64,000 bases of DNA from Tribonema minus (GCA_017506865.1 JAFCMP010000515.1:124001-188000), one strand, 5' to 3'; shown: positions 1-13,600, counted from the first letter of the stretch. The notes: generated by a model not told the origin, from the sequence alone. Numbers and translations: made by a program.

Positions 1-709
1 GCAACCTTGAGGAACGCTGATGCGAGGCAGTCGCACATGTGCCGGTGCGTTTGCGTGACTTGCGAGGGCTCTGCAAATCTGCATATGGTGGCAATAGCGT
101 GGGTATGTATCCCGTGTGCAGTGTGCTAGCTTGTGCCTGCACACGCGCACTGCAACCACACAAGAGGTAGGTACAGGCAAAAGAAATGATGAGTACTGAT
201 GAGTGGCGTGTCACGGTGTGGCGGATTACAGTTGAAGTATGGACCAACCTGGCAACGGTTAACATATGTTGAGCTGTATAGCCAGCAGCATGTTTCTATG
301 ATACTGAACAGCAGCAACTTCACAACGCAAAACCAAGGGGCAGTAATCAGTAGATGACGCAGCCAAGTGACATGTAGGCTCAACAGCAGCGGATGTTAGC
401 CATCCTTGTCCCAACCCGTTTGACCTGTCCCAGTCGCACCACTGACTATATAAAGACCTGCATCTTAGGGAGAGCTGTGTACGCAAAGACAAGCACATTG
501 TTGGATTGTAGAGAGTTGGGCAGTGCACATGGATTCTAAAAGCATCATGAATGGCTACTTATGCTGCTGACCTCATGCGCATGACTTCAACGCCAGCATT
601 CATACAATGCACTTCACATGTCACTACAAACTTTCAGAGGCATTACTGACAGCGGCGGCACTGGCCACAGTCAGACTTACGAGCATTGTTGACACTGAGG
701 CCTGTTCAC

Positions 710-3700
710 CTGGTAGGTCTCCAGATAGGACACTGCCAGTTGAGCGTTGTCGTAGAGCATCTGCAACAGGAACGTGCCACCAGGAACACAAACAAGAAAC
801 TGACGTGTCGCTATGAAGGTCAGAGTGATCACAGTCAGTGAGTCATTGGCACCAGAGGCAAAAGTGCTCCAATTCAGGCAGTATTGCGCGGCGTAAGCAT
901 GCATGGTGCAATTGCACTTGATGATCAGCTCGCAAACGAGGATGTCAACAGGGTTTGCATATCGGGTGCACGCATTCAGTCTTGCACAGGCGCGGCGAGC
1001 AAACCAGGCTTGGCCTTACACCCAGGGCAAAACTCATACAATCGAAGCTGTTGAGCTAGCTCGTGTGGCAGCTTCATGTACTAAATTCATGACCGACACT
1101 GTGCCTGCAGTGTAGTGATTATCGCTGAAAGGCATTGTGTCTTCGCGTTATACATGAGGTACAGCATGCGACAGCCTCGACAATGTTTCTCAGATGCCTC
1201 ATCATTTAAACATCATACTTCTATGTTTTTGAAGTGACGATCATAGAAGTACAAGTCATCAGCGCTCAAAGCGGCCGACAGCGGTATATTCACCTTGATA
1301 CCCACCCTGAAAATCATGACCGTGGCACAATTTTCTCGCAAGTTATACACTCCATGCGTGTACTCCAGCATGCAGACTGACGCAATCAACACAAGGTGAG
1401 GTGGTTCAGGGTAGAATAAGGCTCACCCAAACGCACTGCTGGAGCATCAGTTTGGGTGCGGGGACAAAGCACTTCTCGTGGAAGCTGTTGCAACTGATGT
1501 ACTTCCAGCTCAAGAACATGTATGATGTGATGTACTCAGGCCAGTACACCAATGATGCACGCACGGCCGCATGGCTACTGATTTTTAGGACAATACACTT
1601 CAAAGCGCTACCGCTTCATATACACGCATGAAGCAATGAAATGTGAATGCCAGCACAAACATGTAGCAGGACATGATTGAATGCCGTTGCCATTGGAATG
1701 TCGCGTGAATTAATGCGCAAAGTACCTCAAGAGCACTGTCACACACGAAGCAGGCTCCAGCTCATTTGTGAGAGATAACACGCGTGTATGGTCAACGTGC
1801 GTAGCTATCACTTTTCATGCATCATACTGACATACGACGCATATGATGACACATACGCAGAAGTACATGTACTGTCAGCACTACTACTACTACCACCACC
1901 ATCACTCCAGACAGCACAGCGCAGCACTGCACCCACCTTCTCAAAGTGCGGCACATGCCACCGGGGGTCCGTGCTGTAGCGCGCAAACCCCCCTGTTATG
2001 TGGTCATTAATGCCCCCCTTGGCCATGGCGCCCAGCGTTTTCAGGGCCATGTGCAAGGCCTTCTTGCCGAGAGCATTGTCACTCTCGGTGGCACCCGGCA
2101 GAGACAGTAGCAAGTAGGCGCGCATGAGTAGGTCCAGGCGCGTTGGCTGTGGGAACTTGATGCCCCTGCCGCCATCGTCAAATCCACCCAGCTCGTCATC
2201 GAACGACTGCATGGTGAATGAGAGGAACAACATGGTGAGGCCTTGAAGTTGGTCATGGTGAACCGCTTATTTTATGTGATGGGGGCAAATGTGGTGAAGC
2301 CACAATGTCAGTAATGTTGTACTGCTTCTTGATAAAGTGCTTCTTCAAGACAGTCCGTACCTACCCAGCTCGCCGTAACATTACTGCGGTGATGCAAGGG
2401 TACGTCTGTGTAAGCTCAGTCGGGTGCTGGACGGAAGTCGTACTGTGAGGCGCATTCAGCTTGCCGTTGAGTGGGCTTTGTTGATTTGGAATTGCGGAAG
2501 TGCATGTGCATCAAAAGCTCAACCGTTGACATCAGCTGTTCTAGTGTAGGCATAGCGTGCCGCACAACACTGCTTGCATGCACAGAGGCGCCATGATACG
2601 TTTTATGGCGCTGCTGCGGTATCACCAATGACAGATGACGTGACGGATCCTGCGCATGTCACGGCAGCTGAATCACAATATGAATGACACTCCGGTGACT
2701 AGCTCCATGATGAGAAGCACGTCACGCTCTCTCAGTTGTGATCAGATACTGTGTGTGATGAACGCACTACTTCAGATGAAGTACGTGACTGCAACACATG
2801 TTGCAGGCGTGTTGGTATGCAGCAGTGCTCGCCTGATCCAGGGCCTGCACAGCGGACTTGACCGCCGCCGCAGCCTGAGTAGAGCGCAGCAGCGCAGGCA
2901 GGTCCCCCTTGGCTGCACTCTCCTCTGTCATGGCCTGGCCCAGCTGTCCGATGATGGCCTGCCCCCGCCTTCGAATGTCCTGGGGCGTGTGTTGTCAGCC
3001 AAGCGAACATTGACACTGGTCAGTGAAATTCATGTCAAGGCTAATACACATATATTGCTGCTGGTGGTGGTGGTGCTAGTGCTGGTCAGGATTACGACCC
3101 AGGATTATGACTGTGTCAGTTGAGGCGGCTGGGCTGGTGTGTGCATGCTTGTGGTGCATGCATAAGGCCAAAGCATTGGTGGTATGATGGTGTGGCCTCT
3201 ATGTCAATGAACAACGGGTAACCAGCATGTATCTGTGCTTGAATTTCGTACCATGTACAACAGAAACTGATCAATATGCCCATGTTGGCAGCCCCCGACC
3301 CTGGAAGATGTCACAATTAGACTAACACTGCAACCAAGGCACCAGAGTCAGCATGCACGCTTCTTGAATGTTGTTGCAACTGTCGCTGGCCTGACTGCCT
3401 TTGCAGCTGTCAGATGATGCTCGAGCCGCATACGCCAGGGTTTGCGTATGAGGACATGTGGCATCATATCGCACCACTCATGGTCGGCGGGGAATGCGGA
3501 CAACTTGAGGAGGCGGTATGCGGCAACGCGCATTGTACCATTCCTCAGTGCTAGTAGCGGCGGACACACGTGCATGCCTATGCGTCCGAATGAGGCAAGG
3601 TCTATGCCGCTCGTGCAGCATTGCTGAGCATTGGCTTGCTGGCGCACGTGCTCGCAACCTGACCCTATGCTCAGGGCAAGATTGAACAGACGTACCTCCT

Positions 3701-5750
3701 TGTCGGATGCCCACCGTGATGCAATGGTATTGAGTATCTTGATGAAAGTATCCTGTGCACAGGACGCACAGCAGCAGTGATCAACAAGTTGTGAGCATAT
3801 GAAGCATCAGGACGCAGCTGAGAGGCAGGACATGGCTGAAGCTTTTGCCAGTGATGGTATGGCGAGCAGCATATATGCATACCTGCAGCATCACATCTCT
3901 GCCGGCGAGCACTGCTAAGAGCCAGCACAGGAAATGGGCGACTCTCATGCACTACATTGTCCAAAGAAATGATGCGGTCGATTTGCTGGTTACAAAAACT
4001 GTGATCACTTGGCTAGTCATGCAGCAATTTCGTTGCTGTCATGTACACTGCACAAACACATATGCAGATGAGCCCTGCTGCAGATGGCTTCATTGAATGT
4101 GTTGCGAAGGCCTCATTCAGCAAGCCTACCATAAATGTCATGAAGTGATGAATTCAAAATGAAGAAGTAAGTAACATCTGCCAGCTGTGTGCACGCAATG
4201 ACATCATCCAAGCATCAGTAAGTCTACTAGCCATAACATTATTGAACACAGCATGTACAGATTGTACTTGCCTCGGGATAGTAGGTGCCACCAGCGAAGG
4301 GCTCCAATTCTGCAGGTGCGCAATGGAGCAATCATGTTCACAATGGCGTCGCCATTCCCATAGTTTGTGTTTCAGAAGCACATGAAGTGGTTGAGACAAC
4401 AATCGGACGAGCATCCTCACACAAAGAACATTGTCATGTCTCTTTGCACTTTTGATGACACTACAGCGTCATCAGCGGCTTGGCCTGTTCAGTACACAAT
4501 AAACTGCATCATGTGTTTTGACAGCAGCTGAAGTGTCGTCAGCGCCGGCAGCAGCCGCAGTGCTTTCTGCCGCTGCCAGCACATCACATACTGCTGCTGC
4601 TGTGTGCTTCAGTTGCTGCTGTCGCCGATGCTGAAGCTCTGTAGCCACCAGCTGTCTGACATGAAGTGATTGAGAGTGTGACACGGCACCATTTCACTGC
4701 CTGAGCGCAAAACCCAGCTTACACCACACCCTGAGTATGCCCATTGCCTGATCAAGTCACTGCGAACTGTACACCAAGGTGGATGACCATTGCAGGTAGA
4801 TGCTGCCCAAAGAAATGATTGAGCACTGCTGGGAGGCCATGGTACACTACCGTGGATGAGTTGAGGTGAGAGGGGAATCACAAGTGTGACAAGACACAAG
4901 CTGCTCTCAACAGTCCGCCTGCTCCTACTGCAGGGAGCAACTAAATGACACAAAGAACAGAACAGCACTATGACGCCACAAATCGTTACACCAAACGCGG
5001 GCCTGCGTGGTGTGAGGCACACATGGTCATCAGCCACACTGAGATCATGCACGTACTTCCACGTTGAAGTACAGGACATTGCTAGTATGATGTCAGTGCA
5101 TACCACTGGAGCTTGCCTGGTGTGAGCCACGCGCTCATTGGCCAGCCCCCACCCCCTGATATTGCCTGCACAAATCGCATGTACACAGAGTCCACGTCCG
5201 GGCGTTCCTCTCGGTCCACCTGAATCGATGCACACACGGCAGCAGAATTGTAATCATCTCTCAGTCTCTGAAAGTGAATCAGCAATTGTACGTTTGAAGA
5301 CGCCACAGCATGGGCTCAAGGCTTTTCTGCCTGCGTTGCCTGACAGTTACCCTGTTGTATGAAATGCTACTGTGGAGGAAATGTCCAATGATGCTTGCCC
5401 GCAGCAGCTTCGGCACCGCTACGTCCGCAGAACCAAACGCATATGCAGCTGCGCCAGTGCTCACATTGCGTTACGAACATGAAACGGACCTTGATGGGGA
5501 TGAAGTGCCTGTTGAGCACTGCCGCAACTCGCTCCGACTCAAAGCTCTCGCGCTCCATGACGTGGCACCAGTGGCAGGTGCTGTAGCCAACGCTCAGGAA
5601 TATGGGCTTAGACTCAGCCTTGGCCTTGGCAATGGCTTCCTCGCACCAGGGCCACCAGTCAACTGGGTTGTGTGCATGTTGAAGTAGGTAGGGGCTTGTC
5701 TGCCCCGCCAGTCGGTTGGTGAATGCAGTGCCACCGGGCGGTGCTGACAT
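710..5750 (-). CDS. SPATA20/YyaL-like thioredoxin-domain protein (5' part, runs off left edge)
   Basis: Seven exons can be read on the minus strand: 5490-5750, 5117-5219, 4272-4309, 3696-3752, 2833-2979, 1937-2206 and 710-760 (309 codons, frame kept at every join). The product starts [17 protein letters not shown] and has the family hallmarks in order: [17 protein letters not shown], the STCHWCHVM active-site-like motif (about residues 58-66), [79 protein letters not shown]. This is the N-terminal thioredoxin-like domain plus the start of the alpha-barrel domain of the SPATA20/YyaL (DUF255) family, whose biochemical role is not settled. The rest of the barrel is not recognised in 1-709 and presumably lies outside. 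Three introns appear to use GC donors (after 5117, 4272 and 2833). The family usually has a short Gly-Pro-containing stretch between YYPE and the next helix; it is missing here, so a microexon may have been overlooked in 3753-4271. Confidence 0.88.
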
Positions 5751-7586
5751 GGTAAAAAATCTCGCCTACAAAAAGAGAGTAGGAGAGGCGCGCTCTGATC
5801 ATCAGATCATCAACATAACATTGGGTGGCGTCCGTTGAGCTACAGCAGCTGCTGCAGGTGTTGGTTTCAGGTACAAATTTTCGCGCCCTGAGCGAGAATT
5901 ATAAAAAAGTACCCATGGATACTTTCTAGTATGCAGGCAATGCGCAAAGATGCCTTTCCAGCAGATCTAGCTTTGCAAGAATGCTGCAAAGATCAGTTGG
6001 AGTATGGCAAAGGTGTTGATTGCTACCATATCCATGCATACGCAATACAATTTGCTGGGATCATATCATCTTCTTCAGGCATACATGCCACGCAAAGAGC
6101 TGGGCAGCGACATCATTCGGGCGCAAGCCGAGGCCATGTTCACTCCAGACGAGCCTCTTGTGGCAACAGACATGATACTGACAAGGTCGACGCAGACTAG
6201 CAATCGCGACAGAGTGTTTATTGTCAACTAGAATACTCTCAAATGCAACAAAGTATATACTAGGCATCGCATCAACGAACCTGCACTCTGCGATACTGCA
6301 GGCCTTTGAATGCTGCAGCAGGCGACCGTAAGCTTGCGTTGCTGGCGCTGACGTATACAGTCGGCAGTTTTGCAAGGGCTAAAGCCACAGGTATGGCATG
6401 CCTGCGCATGGCAACAGCCTCACACAGCTTGATGGAATATTCAACAATTGAGGTGACTCTCCTGCTTGTAAAAAAATGTCAAGAGAGGGGTTTGTCCCCT
6501 GGGACTCCCCCTACACACCTCTCAAATAGGGGGAAGGGGAGGGGCCCAGGGGACAAGGAGGGGGTCATCTGTGCCTGTTTGTAACTCTCCTGGCGACTGC
6601 AGTGTTGTTCTGCTGCAGTTGTTGTGCAAAAAACGCATTCAGCCATGACTGATTCATCAACATCGTGATGCTGTGGTACCCATGCAGCATATCATGGAGC
6701 AGGTCAATGCACACACATTGCCGTTTGTCAGCATAAGACAAGAGGCATGTAGCGTGCGTTTGGAGCTTTTTCAACAGCATTGGAATGTTTCAAAACAATC
6801 TGTTCTGCAAAACAATGGTCACATATGTAAGCGTTGCGTTGCCGTTTCTAGGAAGCAAGCATGGCTCTTGGACAGCTTTAGGTATGCAAGTAATATCCTT
6901 CAGTACCAGCGCGCTCATATTCCTGATGCAGTAGTCTAGAGCTTTTCCAATACTGACGGCTAAATAATGAACCAGTTTCAGCAATCCTGAGCAGGTATTG
7001 CGACGGCGGGATGGAATGGCGCAGCTCAAGGACAAATAGCAACCTATGCCTTGACCAAAAAGAACAAATCAGATGCGGTACGAGTGACATGTTCGCCTGC
7101 TGCAGATGCCGCAAAGCCTGCTGGACCACTGATCATGGCAAGGGGATATACCTGGACGTGGATGGCGTGTGATGATTGCAACGGTTCGAGCCGGGCTGTT
7201 TTCTGCACAACGCCTTTGAATGGTCCACACCTGAATTCAACATGGTATAAACATGCTTGCTGCGTCGTGATCAGGAGGCGACAGTGTGACGGTCTCTTAC
7301 ACTTCATCTATAAACAAACAATACCAAGATGCGGATGCGATAGTGCTTGACCATGTTGCTGGCGGTACAATGCTGCAAGCGACTCTATCCCTCTGTAAGT
7401 GAGGATGCTCATCATGACCTTGCACTAGCACACACAATCTCAACAGATAATCTCATGATGTACACGCAGCAAGCAGCATGTGATTTGGGCAATGTGGACA
7501 GTCAGCACCAGAAGTAAAGATGAGGTCGCGCAGTTCGAAGTGAGGGCGTCGGTGTGCTGATTATGTACATACTTGCGAGCGTCAAT
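5751..7586. other. Intergenic region, no supported gene; holds a GC-rich hairpin
   Basis: This interval separates the SPATA20-like start from the 3' end of TOM22. Short open frames at 5931-6231 and 6306-6584 resemble no family known to me and show no matched splice sites. A GC-rich inverted repeat lies at 6492-6556. Nothing else stands out. Confidence 0.5.
6492..6556. repeat. GC-rich inverted repeat (hairpin)
   Basis: The 12-base arms 6492-6503 (TTGTCCCCTGGG) and 6545-6556 (CCCAGGGGACAA) are perfect reverse complements. Inside them, C-rich (6506-6511) and G-rich (6529-6544) stretches can extend the pairing. The structure is visible in the sequence; any function (transcript 3' structure, small foldback element) is inference. 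Confidence 0.6.
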
Positions 7587-8156
7587 TTAACCTGACAGCA
7601 CCGCTGGGTCTCGCGGTAGTGACAGGCCCATTTCGTGTATTCTCTGTGGGTGCACCCCCTGTGCCAACAGATCCTTGACTTGTAGTTTCTCGATTTCGAT
7701 GATCTGCTGCTCCCGCTCAATTTCCAGCATAAGAGGGAACACGACCATGAGCGTTGTCGTCCCGACGATCCAAAGTGTCCTGCCTCCGTACTTGGCGCTC
7801 CAGTGAAAAATCTTCAGGCCGTAATCCAGCGTTTTAGTGCCTACGCCGATTGTGCTGTCCACGAAGCGCTGCAGCCAGCAGATACAACAAACAAGTGAGC
7901 CTTGAAGGGTTTGCCTGAATTGCCACTTGAAACCAAGCGCGACATCGTCACGGTGTTTGAACCGACAACAGCTGCCTAGGATACGCAATGAGACATGCAC
8001 ATGGTAGAAACTAGGCAAGGCTCATCAAATGTCATCTTCTTTCGTTGATGTTTTCAACCTGTTCTGATCGAGGGTGCACGCGGCGAGACTTACCCGCAGA
8101 CCTCCTTTTGCCTCGTCAGTGTCGCTATCAGAGTCCAGCCTTTTCCGCGCCGCCAT
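7587..8156 (-). CDS. TOM22: Mitochondrial import receptor subunit TOM22 (TOM9-like)
   Basis: Two exons, 8094-8156 and 7587-7868, joined through a GT-AG intron of 225 bp, give 114 residues. The start is fixed by the ATG at 8156, which opens a short acidic N-terminus (MAARKRLDSDSDTDEAKGGLR minus its last residue is the cytosolic head), followed by RFVDSTIGVGTKTLDYG and one membrane span at about residues 52-70 (RTLWIVGTTTLMVVFPLML) with the conserved mid-span Pro, then EIEREQQIIEIEKLQ on the intermembrane side. TOM22 is the central organiser of the outer-membrane TOM complex and a preprotein receptor. The cytosolic segment is short, as in the plant TOM9 type, unlike the long acidic domain of animal and fungal TOM22. 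A C-terminal tail of about 25 residues (LLAQGVHPQRIHEM...) extends beyond the usual core. Confidence 0.88.
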
Positions 8157-9806
8157 TGTCACCTGCGCACTCCGGGATGGCTATGGTACTCACATGATTT
8201 GCCGCGACATGGGTATGTATGCCCACCTCTTCGAATTTGAAGTTGTCAGACATCACTTGCAGTTTTGGTTTTTCCTTCTGAAGGTGCTACTACTGATGTT
8301 CTTAAACATTCATCACAGACTGGCAAGCACGGCTGAGTAGCAGATGAGTGCGTATGATTGTCAACATCAGTTGTCGTGACAAGGACACCCTCCAGCACGC
8401 CCTGGCGAACACAGCCGTTAGGAGCAGGTTGGTCCATGCTGCACCTGCTCCAAATTCAAGACCATGGCAGTACCAGAGCCGCGGCATCATGTCCTGCTGC
8501 ATTAGTATTTTCTGCACCTCCGCTGCTCTTTTTAAAACATAACGGATGTTGATGTTGTTGATGTCAGTGCACTTTTTGCAATTCCGTCCACCGCAGGAAC
8601 AGCTTCACGAAGGTTGCTGTGGCTTTCAGCAGAAAGGGGCTGTTGCCACTGAGGGTACTTCATTACACCCCAATGAGCAGTACTTCAGTACACCCGATTT
8701 CGCTTCGCCTAAGAGCCTTGGACCGCAATCACCATCGTCACTCCGCAAACCTCGCGTGATGCATGGATTCAGGTGCAGCCCAAGCCAGTTGCCTATGTTG
8801 GCCTATGTTGGCTGCCAATACGCCCATGCGGCGCTCAGAGATAGGGTCAGACAGCCATCCTCATTAATCAGGGATCTCCACCAGCGCACTTCAACACTGC
8901 CCGCCCCCGCCATAAGCATTTGCAATTGCAACCTCTGCAACAAGCCACTGTGGTTACTGAAGCCGCCCCGCCCACTCCCACCCTGCAATAAGTTGGAGCT
9001 CTTACCGGTGCATGCCAACTGGCGGTCGGCCAAGCCAGTGCCTTCCGAAGTTCGGCTGTGACTTGATGTGATGCAGCAGCAATCAACGCCATTGCTCTGC
9101 TGGAGTGCAAGCCGACTCAGGCCGCCAAATTGGTATGCTGCAATCTCAACATAAGGTCAGCTCAATCAGCTTTCATCAGTCGCACCCATACTGCAAGTTT
9201 TGACCGCCTATTTTTGTCAGCACTACAGAAACTCAGATCACCTCGAAAGTCTGAACGCTTCGTATCGCTGACTTTCAGGCACTGCAATGCTGAGTTCCGC
9301 TGCAGACGGTGGCGTGCTGCTGCCTTGCAGACACATGACACAGCGATTTCCTTCAACACCTCTGATGTCACCTTCAGCTTCTCATGCTGTCGCCGCTGGA
9401 CCCACCCTGATGATATTGTGACTGCTTGCTACAGATCGTTGGAAGGCAGTTGCTGCCATCTTGAAGAATCAATGTTCTGTAGCCTGAACCTCATGGCGCC
9501 AGCTGATTGCAGGCTTTGGCGTGCTGATGGTACACTTAGTGTCGCCAGTCCAGTCCTGCAACTCTGACAGTGCTGCCAGGTGTACGGTACCGTGTTCCAA
9601 CCCGGCATTTGTCCGCACCTGTAGCGCATGCACTCGTCAGCCATGGGTGGCCTGGCAAACACGCTGGTTTTCTCTTCTTCCTCTCCAAACAACAGAGAAC
9701 TTCAACTTCGAACTTCCTCGGCCCCTGCCACCTCATGCACCCATCGAGCCGGTGGACACAATTCACCAAACCAAGCAAGCCACCACCTACAGCTACCTAC
9801 AGCAAG
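8157..9806. other. Divergent intergenic region between TOM22 and cytochrome c
   Basis: The two mitochondrial genes are transcribed away from each other across this 1.65 kb. Open frames at 8546-9061 and 9130-9567 have no recognisable domain and no convincing splice partners. The promoters of both genes should lie here, but I cannot point to a specific element. Confidence 0.5.
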
Positions 9807-10623
9807 ATGAGCGCAGAGAAGGGTGCCAAGATCTGTGAGTAATTTACGAAAGGCAGTGCCACCTCTCACCATGTCTTTCCCCCTGGCTGCAGCCATTCGT
9901 GACGCACTTTTTCACAAACTCCGTGCTCTGCCTGCCGCTGCTTGCTCTACCTGTTGCAGTCAAGACCAAGTGCAGCCAGTGCCACGTCGTTGAGAAGGTA
10001 CGTTGCTTGCGCCTTTGCTGCCATGCCTGGATGGTTTGTCCGGTCGGTGATGTTGCTGCCATGACCACCATGACGCGAGGCACCTTGCTCACATCGCTTC
10101 CGACCTCTTGTGCCACCTCGTGCAGGGCGCAGGGCACAGGCAAGGCCCCAACTTGCACGGCCTGTTCGGCCGCACAGCAGGAACCACGGAGGGCTACTCT
10201 TACTCCACCGCCAACAAGAGCTCCGGCGTCGTTTGGGGAGACGACACCCTGTTTGTAGGTCTCGGTGTCTCCAGTCCGCGTATGACAGGGTGTGCTGGCG
10301 AGTTTGCTTATGTGTTCCTGTGAAGTTGCAATGCTGTCTCAGGGCATGCTGTTGGTGGTACCATGACCTCTCAAGTGCGCAGGCAGCGGCTGTGCGTCGT
10401 CGTTCTGACGACCTGCTTCACCAAAGAGATCAGCAGCTGCTGCTCGCGTTGCAGGCGCTGAAGCTAGCACACATGTGTCTGTGCTGTTTCTTTCTTGCCG
10501 CAGGAGTACTTGCTGAACCCCAAGAAGTACATCAAGGGCACCAAGATGGTGTTCGCAGGCATCAAGAAGGCAGACGAGAGGCAGGACCTGATAGCCTACC
10601 TCAAGTCAGCCACATCTGACTAG
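9807..10623 (+). CDS. Cytochrome c
   Basis: Four exons, 9807-9834, 9960-9997, 10126-10254 and 10504-10623, give a complete 104-residue protein with all introns GT-AG. The heme-binding CSQCH motif is at residues 14-18. The axial Met sits in [12 protein letters not shown] (Met 80). Other family signatures are [14 protein letters not shown] and [12 protein letters not shown]. Cytochrome c carries electrons from complex III to complex IV in the mitochondrial intermembrane space, and no cleavable presequence is expected or seen. The start ATG at 9807 follows CAGCAAG and gives [10 protein letters not shown]. The second intron falls just after the CXXCH segment and the first splits the Phe codon of KIF. 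Confidence 0.97.
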
Positions 10624-13600
10624 TGCGGCGCACGCGGGCGACGTTATTTTGGCGCGCACACATTTCTGCAATCGCTGCCGCCGCCGCTGCCACGGAAAGA
10701 TGCACGCGGCGCAGCAGCTTTTGCCTCGTTTTGCCCGGGGCAGGCAGCGGGAAGGCGAGTTAGAGGTGCAGCGAGCAGCTAGGCCTGTGATGAGAGGCGA
10801 CCTGCGCCGACTCTGCACAAGGTGCGGGAACTGGTCGATCCTGTGCCTGTCACCCACTTTCCTCGGTGGGCTGTAGCCAATTGGTGAGCCCACCACCCTA
10901 CATGTACATTTCCGTCTTCAACACACACAACGACACAACGGTTTCCACGCGCCACCAGCTACTGCAGTGTCTCCTCCTGTCCGCTTGCTCGTTGTGAAGC
11001 GTGCAGTTTGTCCTTACATTCTGGCTGCTTCACAGTAAGAATCAGCGTGGCAGCGACCCAATTCATGTAGGCACTGAGACTGAGCCATTGTTGTTCCCTG
11101 AATCTGGTCGAATTATATTGCTAGAAAAGTAAGGTGCCAATTTTTTGGTTTTGGAAGTTTTGCTTACAAGTACAATCTCAAATCGTGTTCATCGGTCAGT
11201 TTTTCCAATTTTGAATTTCGCAACATACTTTTGTTCAAACCATCTACTATGCTGGTATGTGTAGACTACATACACATACACCTCAAGTTTGTCCGAATGC
11301 CTTAAAGTGAAACATTGCTCACTCCATGCAGCCCATGTGGTAAGCGGGCATGCGCATTAGTAGTGAACGCAGTGCAGCGAATGACAGACTCATTCCTCAA
11401 AAAGTGCAGTCGCCAAGAGCTTTGTTGGAAGTCGTTTCATATAATATCAGCTTAAACTTGCTATGTGCCATAACATCCAACAGCAACACCAAATATTGTT
11501 TGTGGCACTGTTTAATTGCAAAGTAATCATGTCAATACATTTGACCTTGCTTGATGACAGAAATCTCAAGGTGAGTTTAGATGCATCTTCATGTTCATGT
11601 TCAAAGTGAACTGTATTCTCACCGATTCCTCAGGTACATGCAGCAAATAGCCTATGGTAAGTGATGTGCCATGAGTCTGGCTTGAACGCACAGTGTAGCG
11701 GATGCCGCTTTGCCTACAATTACATTTGTAGCTGTTTTGCTGACGAGTCACATACTCATGACTGGTAGGATAATGCTGTGTTACTCTTTCCCCACACAAA
11801 AAACAAAGGATCTGCAACTGAGAGGTGCTTTAAGCATAATAACTAATGAAGTCACCTGCAATGTTCAATCAATAACAGCGTTGAACTTCGCAGAGCTCCC
11901 TCTGAGTTCAAGTATTGAAGTATGTGGTCGGCAAGTTAAAGAGACTCACAATTCTCCATGTAGAGTGTACATGATTTTTCTCAACAACCCATGCACATGA
12001 TTTTAGAATTCAGCAATTCTTGTAGCAACGTTACAGTTCTGGTTGCTGCCGTTTAGTCCTCGATTGTTGAGGTGTGCTCAGATGATAATTTTAGGCATAC
12101 ACCTGATATGGTCAGTCTTTTAGTATAAGCGACAACTGTACCACAGTAGTGTTCGCCGTGTCCTACTCATCTGCATACACATGGACAAACGCAAGGTGGC
12201 TGGAATGAGCGCTGTGCAGGTGTATGTTGCGCAATTGTGAGCTTTGGTAACTCAACTGCACCAAGTAGAAAGGTTGGTATCAGACAATTCTGCTTGGACT
12301 GCTTTGCGTACACTGCAACCCTGGCAAATGTGCAGGTGTATGTGGTGTATGCACATCATGTGCGTGCGTTGATACCAGGGGAAGGCAGATGCAATTCACC
12401 TAGCACTGCATGCAATCATCATGTGGATTCACCTGTTTGCTGTGCAAAGTACCAGTAAACCCCAAGTCCACAAGGTAACAACAAGCTGATCATGTTTGTT
12501 TTGTTTCTTCAGTGAAACTGCTCTGTAAACTGCAGGAAACTTTTGAGTAATTCCTCAGAGTTAATAATCCGCATGTACTCGACCCGATCATGCTCATGAT
12601 ACAACAATGTAATGACCACATAATATCACACTACTTAGTGCAACTGCAGTGAATACTCGGGGTAATTACACCCAGTAAATACCAGTATTTCCTCTGCTGA
12701 TTGCTGATTTTTTTCTGCTCTTTTTTAGAAGCATTCTAGACTACTTTTTTGAAACATTGAAGTGCTGAAAGGGTCGAGCAGCTAGTCTGTTGAACTTTTC
12801 TACTCTTGTGTCAAAGTCAAGGACAAATTTTATTGATGTGCCAAATAAGGGCAACTACGTCATTCGACAACTTCTGCATAAAAAACAACTGTGCTGTTGT
12901 GAAGTCAAACGTGGCACTTCAGCGGCAGATTGGGCTGGTCTTTATTTGAGGGTGGTAGATGTTGAAGTATGTGGACCACGCAAAAATCGTGACCTTGACG
13001 AAACTGGTGTGGAGGCAAATCGAGGCAAATACTGCGCAAATTGCTGATGTTGTTCATGATGAATTTTCAGTGCATCCAAATCAAGTGTCTACGTTAGCAA
13101 AATCTTCTTCAGTTTCCCACAACATGCAGTCACATATTTTTGACCTCATCAAACTTCACCTTTATAAGAACCAGCTGTAGCCACAAGCATGCCGGTGACA
13201 TCAGGGCTAGTGCCTAAACTTTCTATTTGGTGCTGGATCAGTTGCGCCAGTAGGCCTTTTCCCACAACTTTTGAAGTTGACTCACCAACCAATTTCCAAG
13301 TTGGTGACTAGGGGTTAGGGTCGTTCTGTACGACAAAGTGTTAGTGCTGACTCTATTCCTGACCTTGGTCATTGTGCAAGCATTGTTGGCCTTGGTATGA
13401 TGGCAAAAAGTTCTGTAAGCCTTGATCGTATTTGTACCGGTTGCACCGCGGCGTAACGAGTTGCGCTCTCTCCAACTCAATTAATCGGTTGCGCCAAGGC
13501 TAAATACTGGGGTCAAAACGCTAGCCCTCAGTGGCATGTTCCTAGCAGTGGTACCTAATCTGTGCGACCTGCCCAGTTGTAGCTTTGGTGGCGATTGTGG

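Noticed and set aside
7183..7192. GGTTCGAGCC, a perfect-looking tRNA B box
   Set aside because: The flanking bases do not form a T stem (CAACG against CCGGG), and no A box or acceptor stem is found at the right distance.
9130..9567. 145-codon frame upstream of cytochrome c
   Set aside because: It has no recognisable domain and no splice partner, and its Cys/Trp/His-heavy composition is typical of non-coding frames.
12790..13180. Two overlapping frames in the AT-rich island
   Set aside because: Both are under 90 codons and start and stop without splice or family support; I could not link them to any transposon protein.
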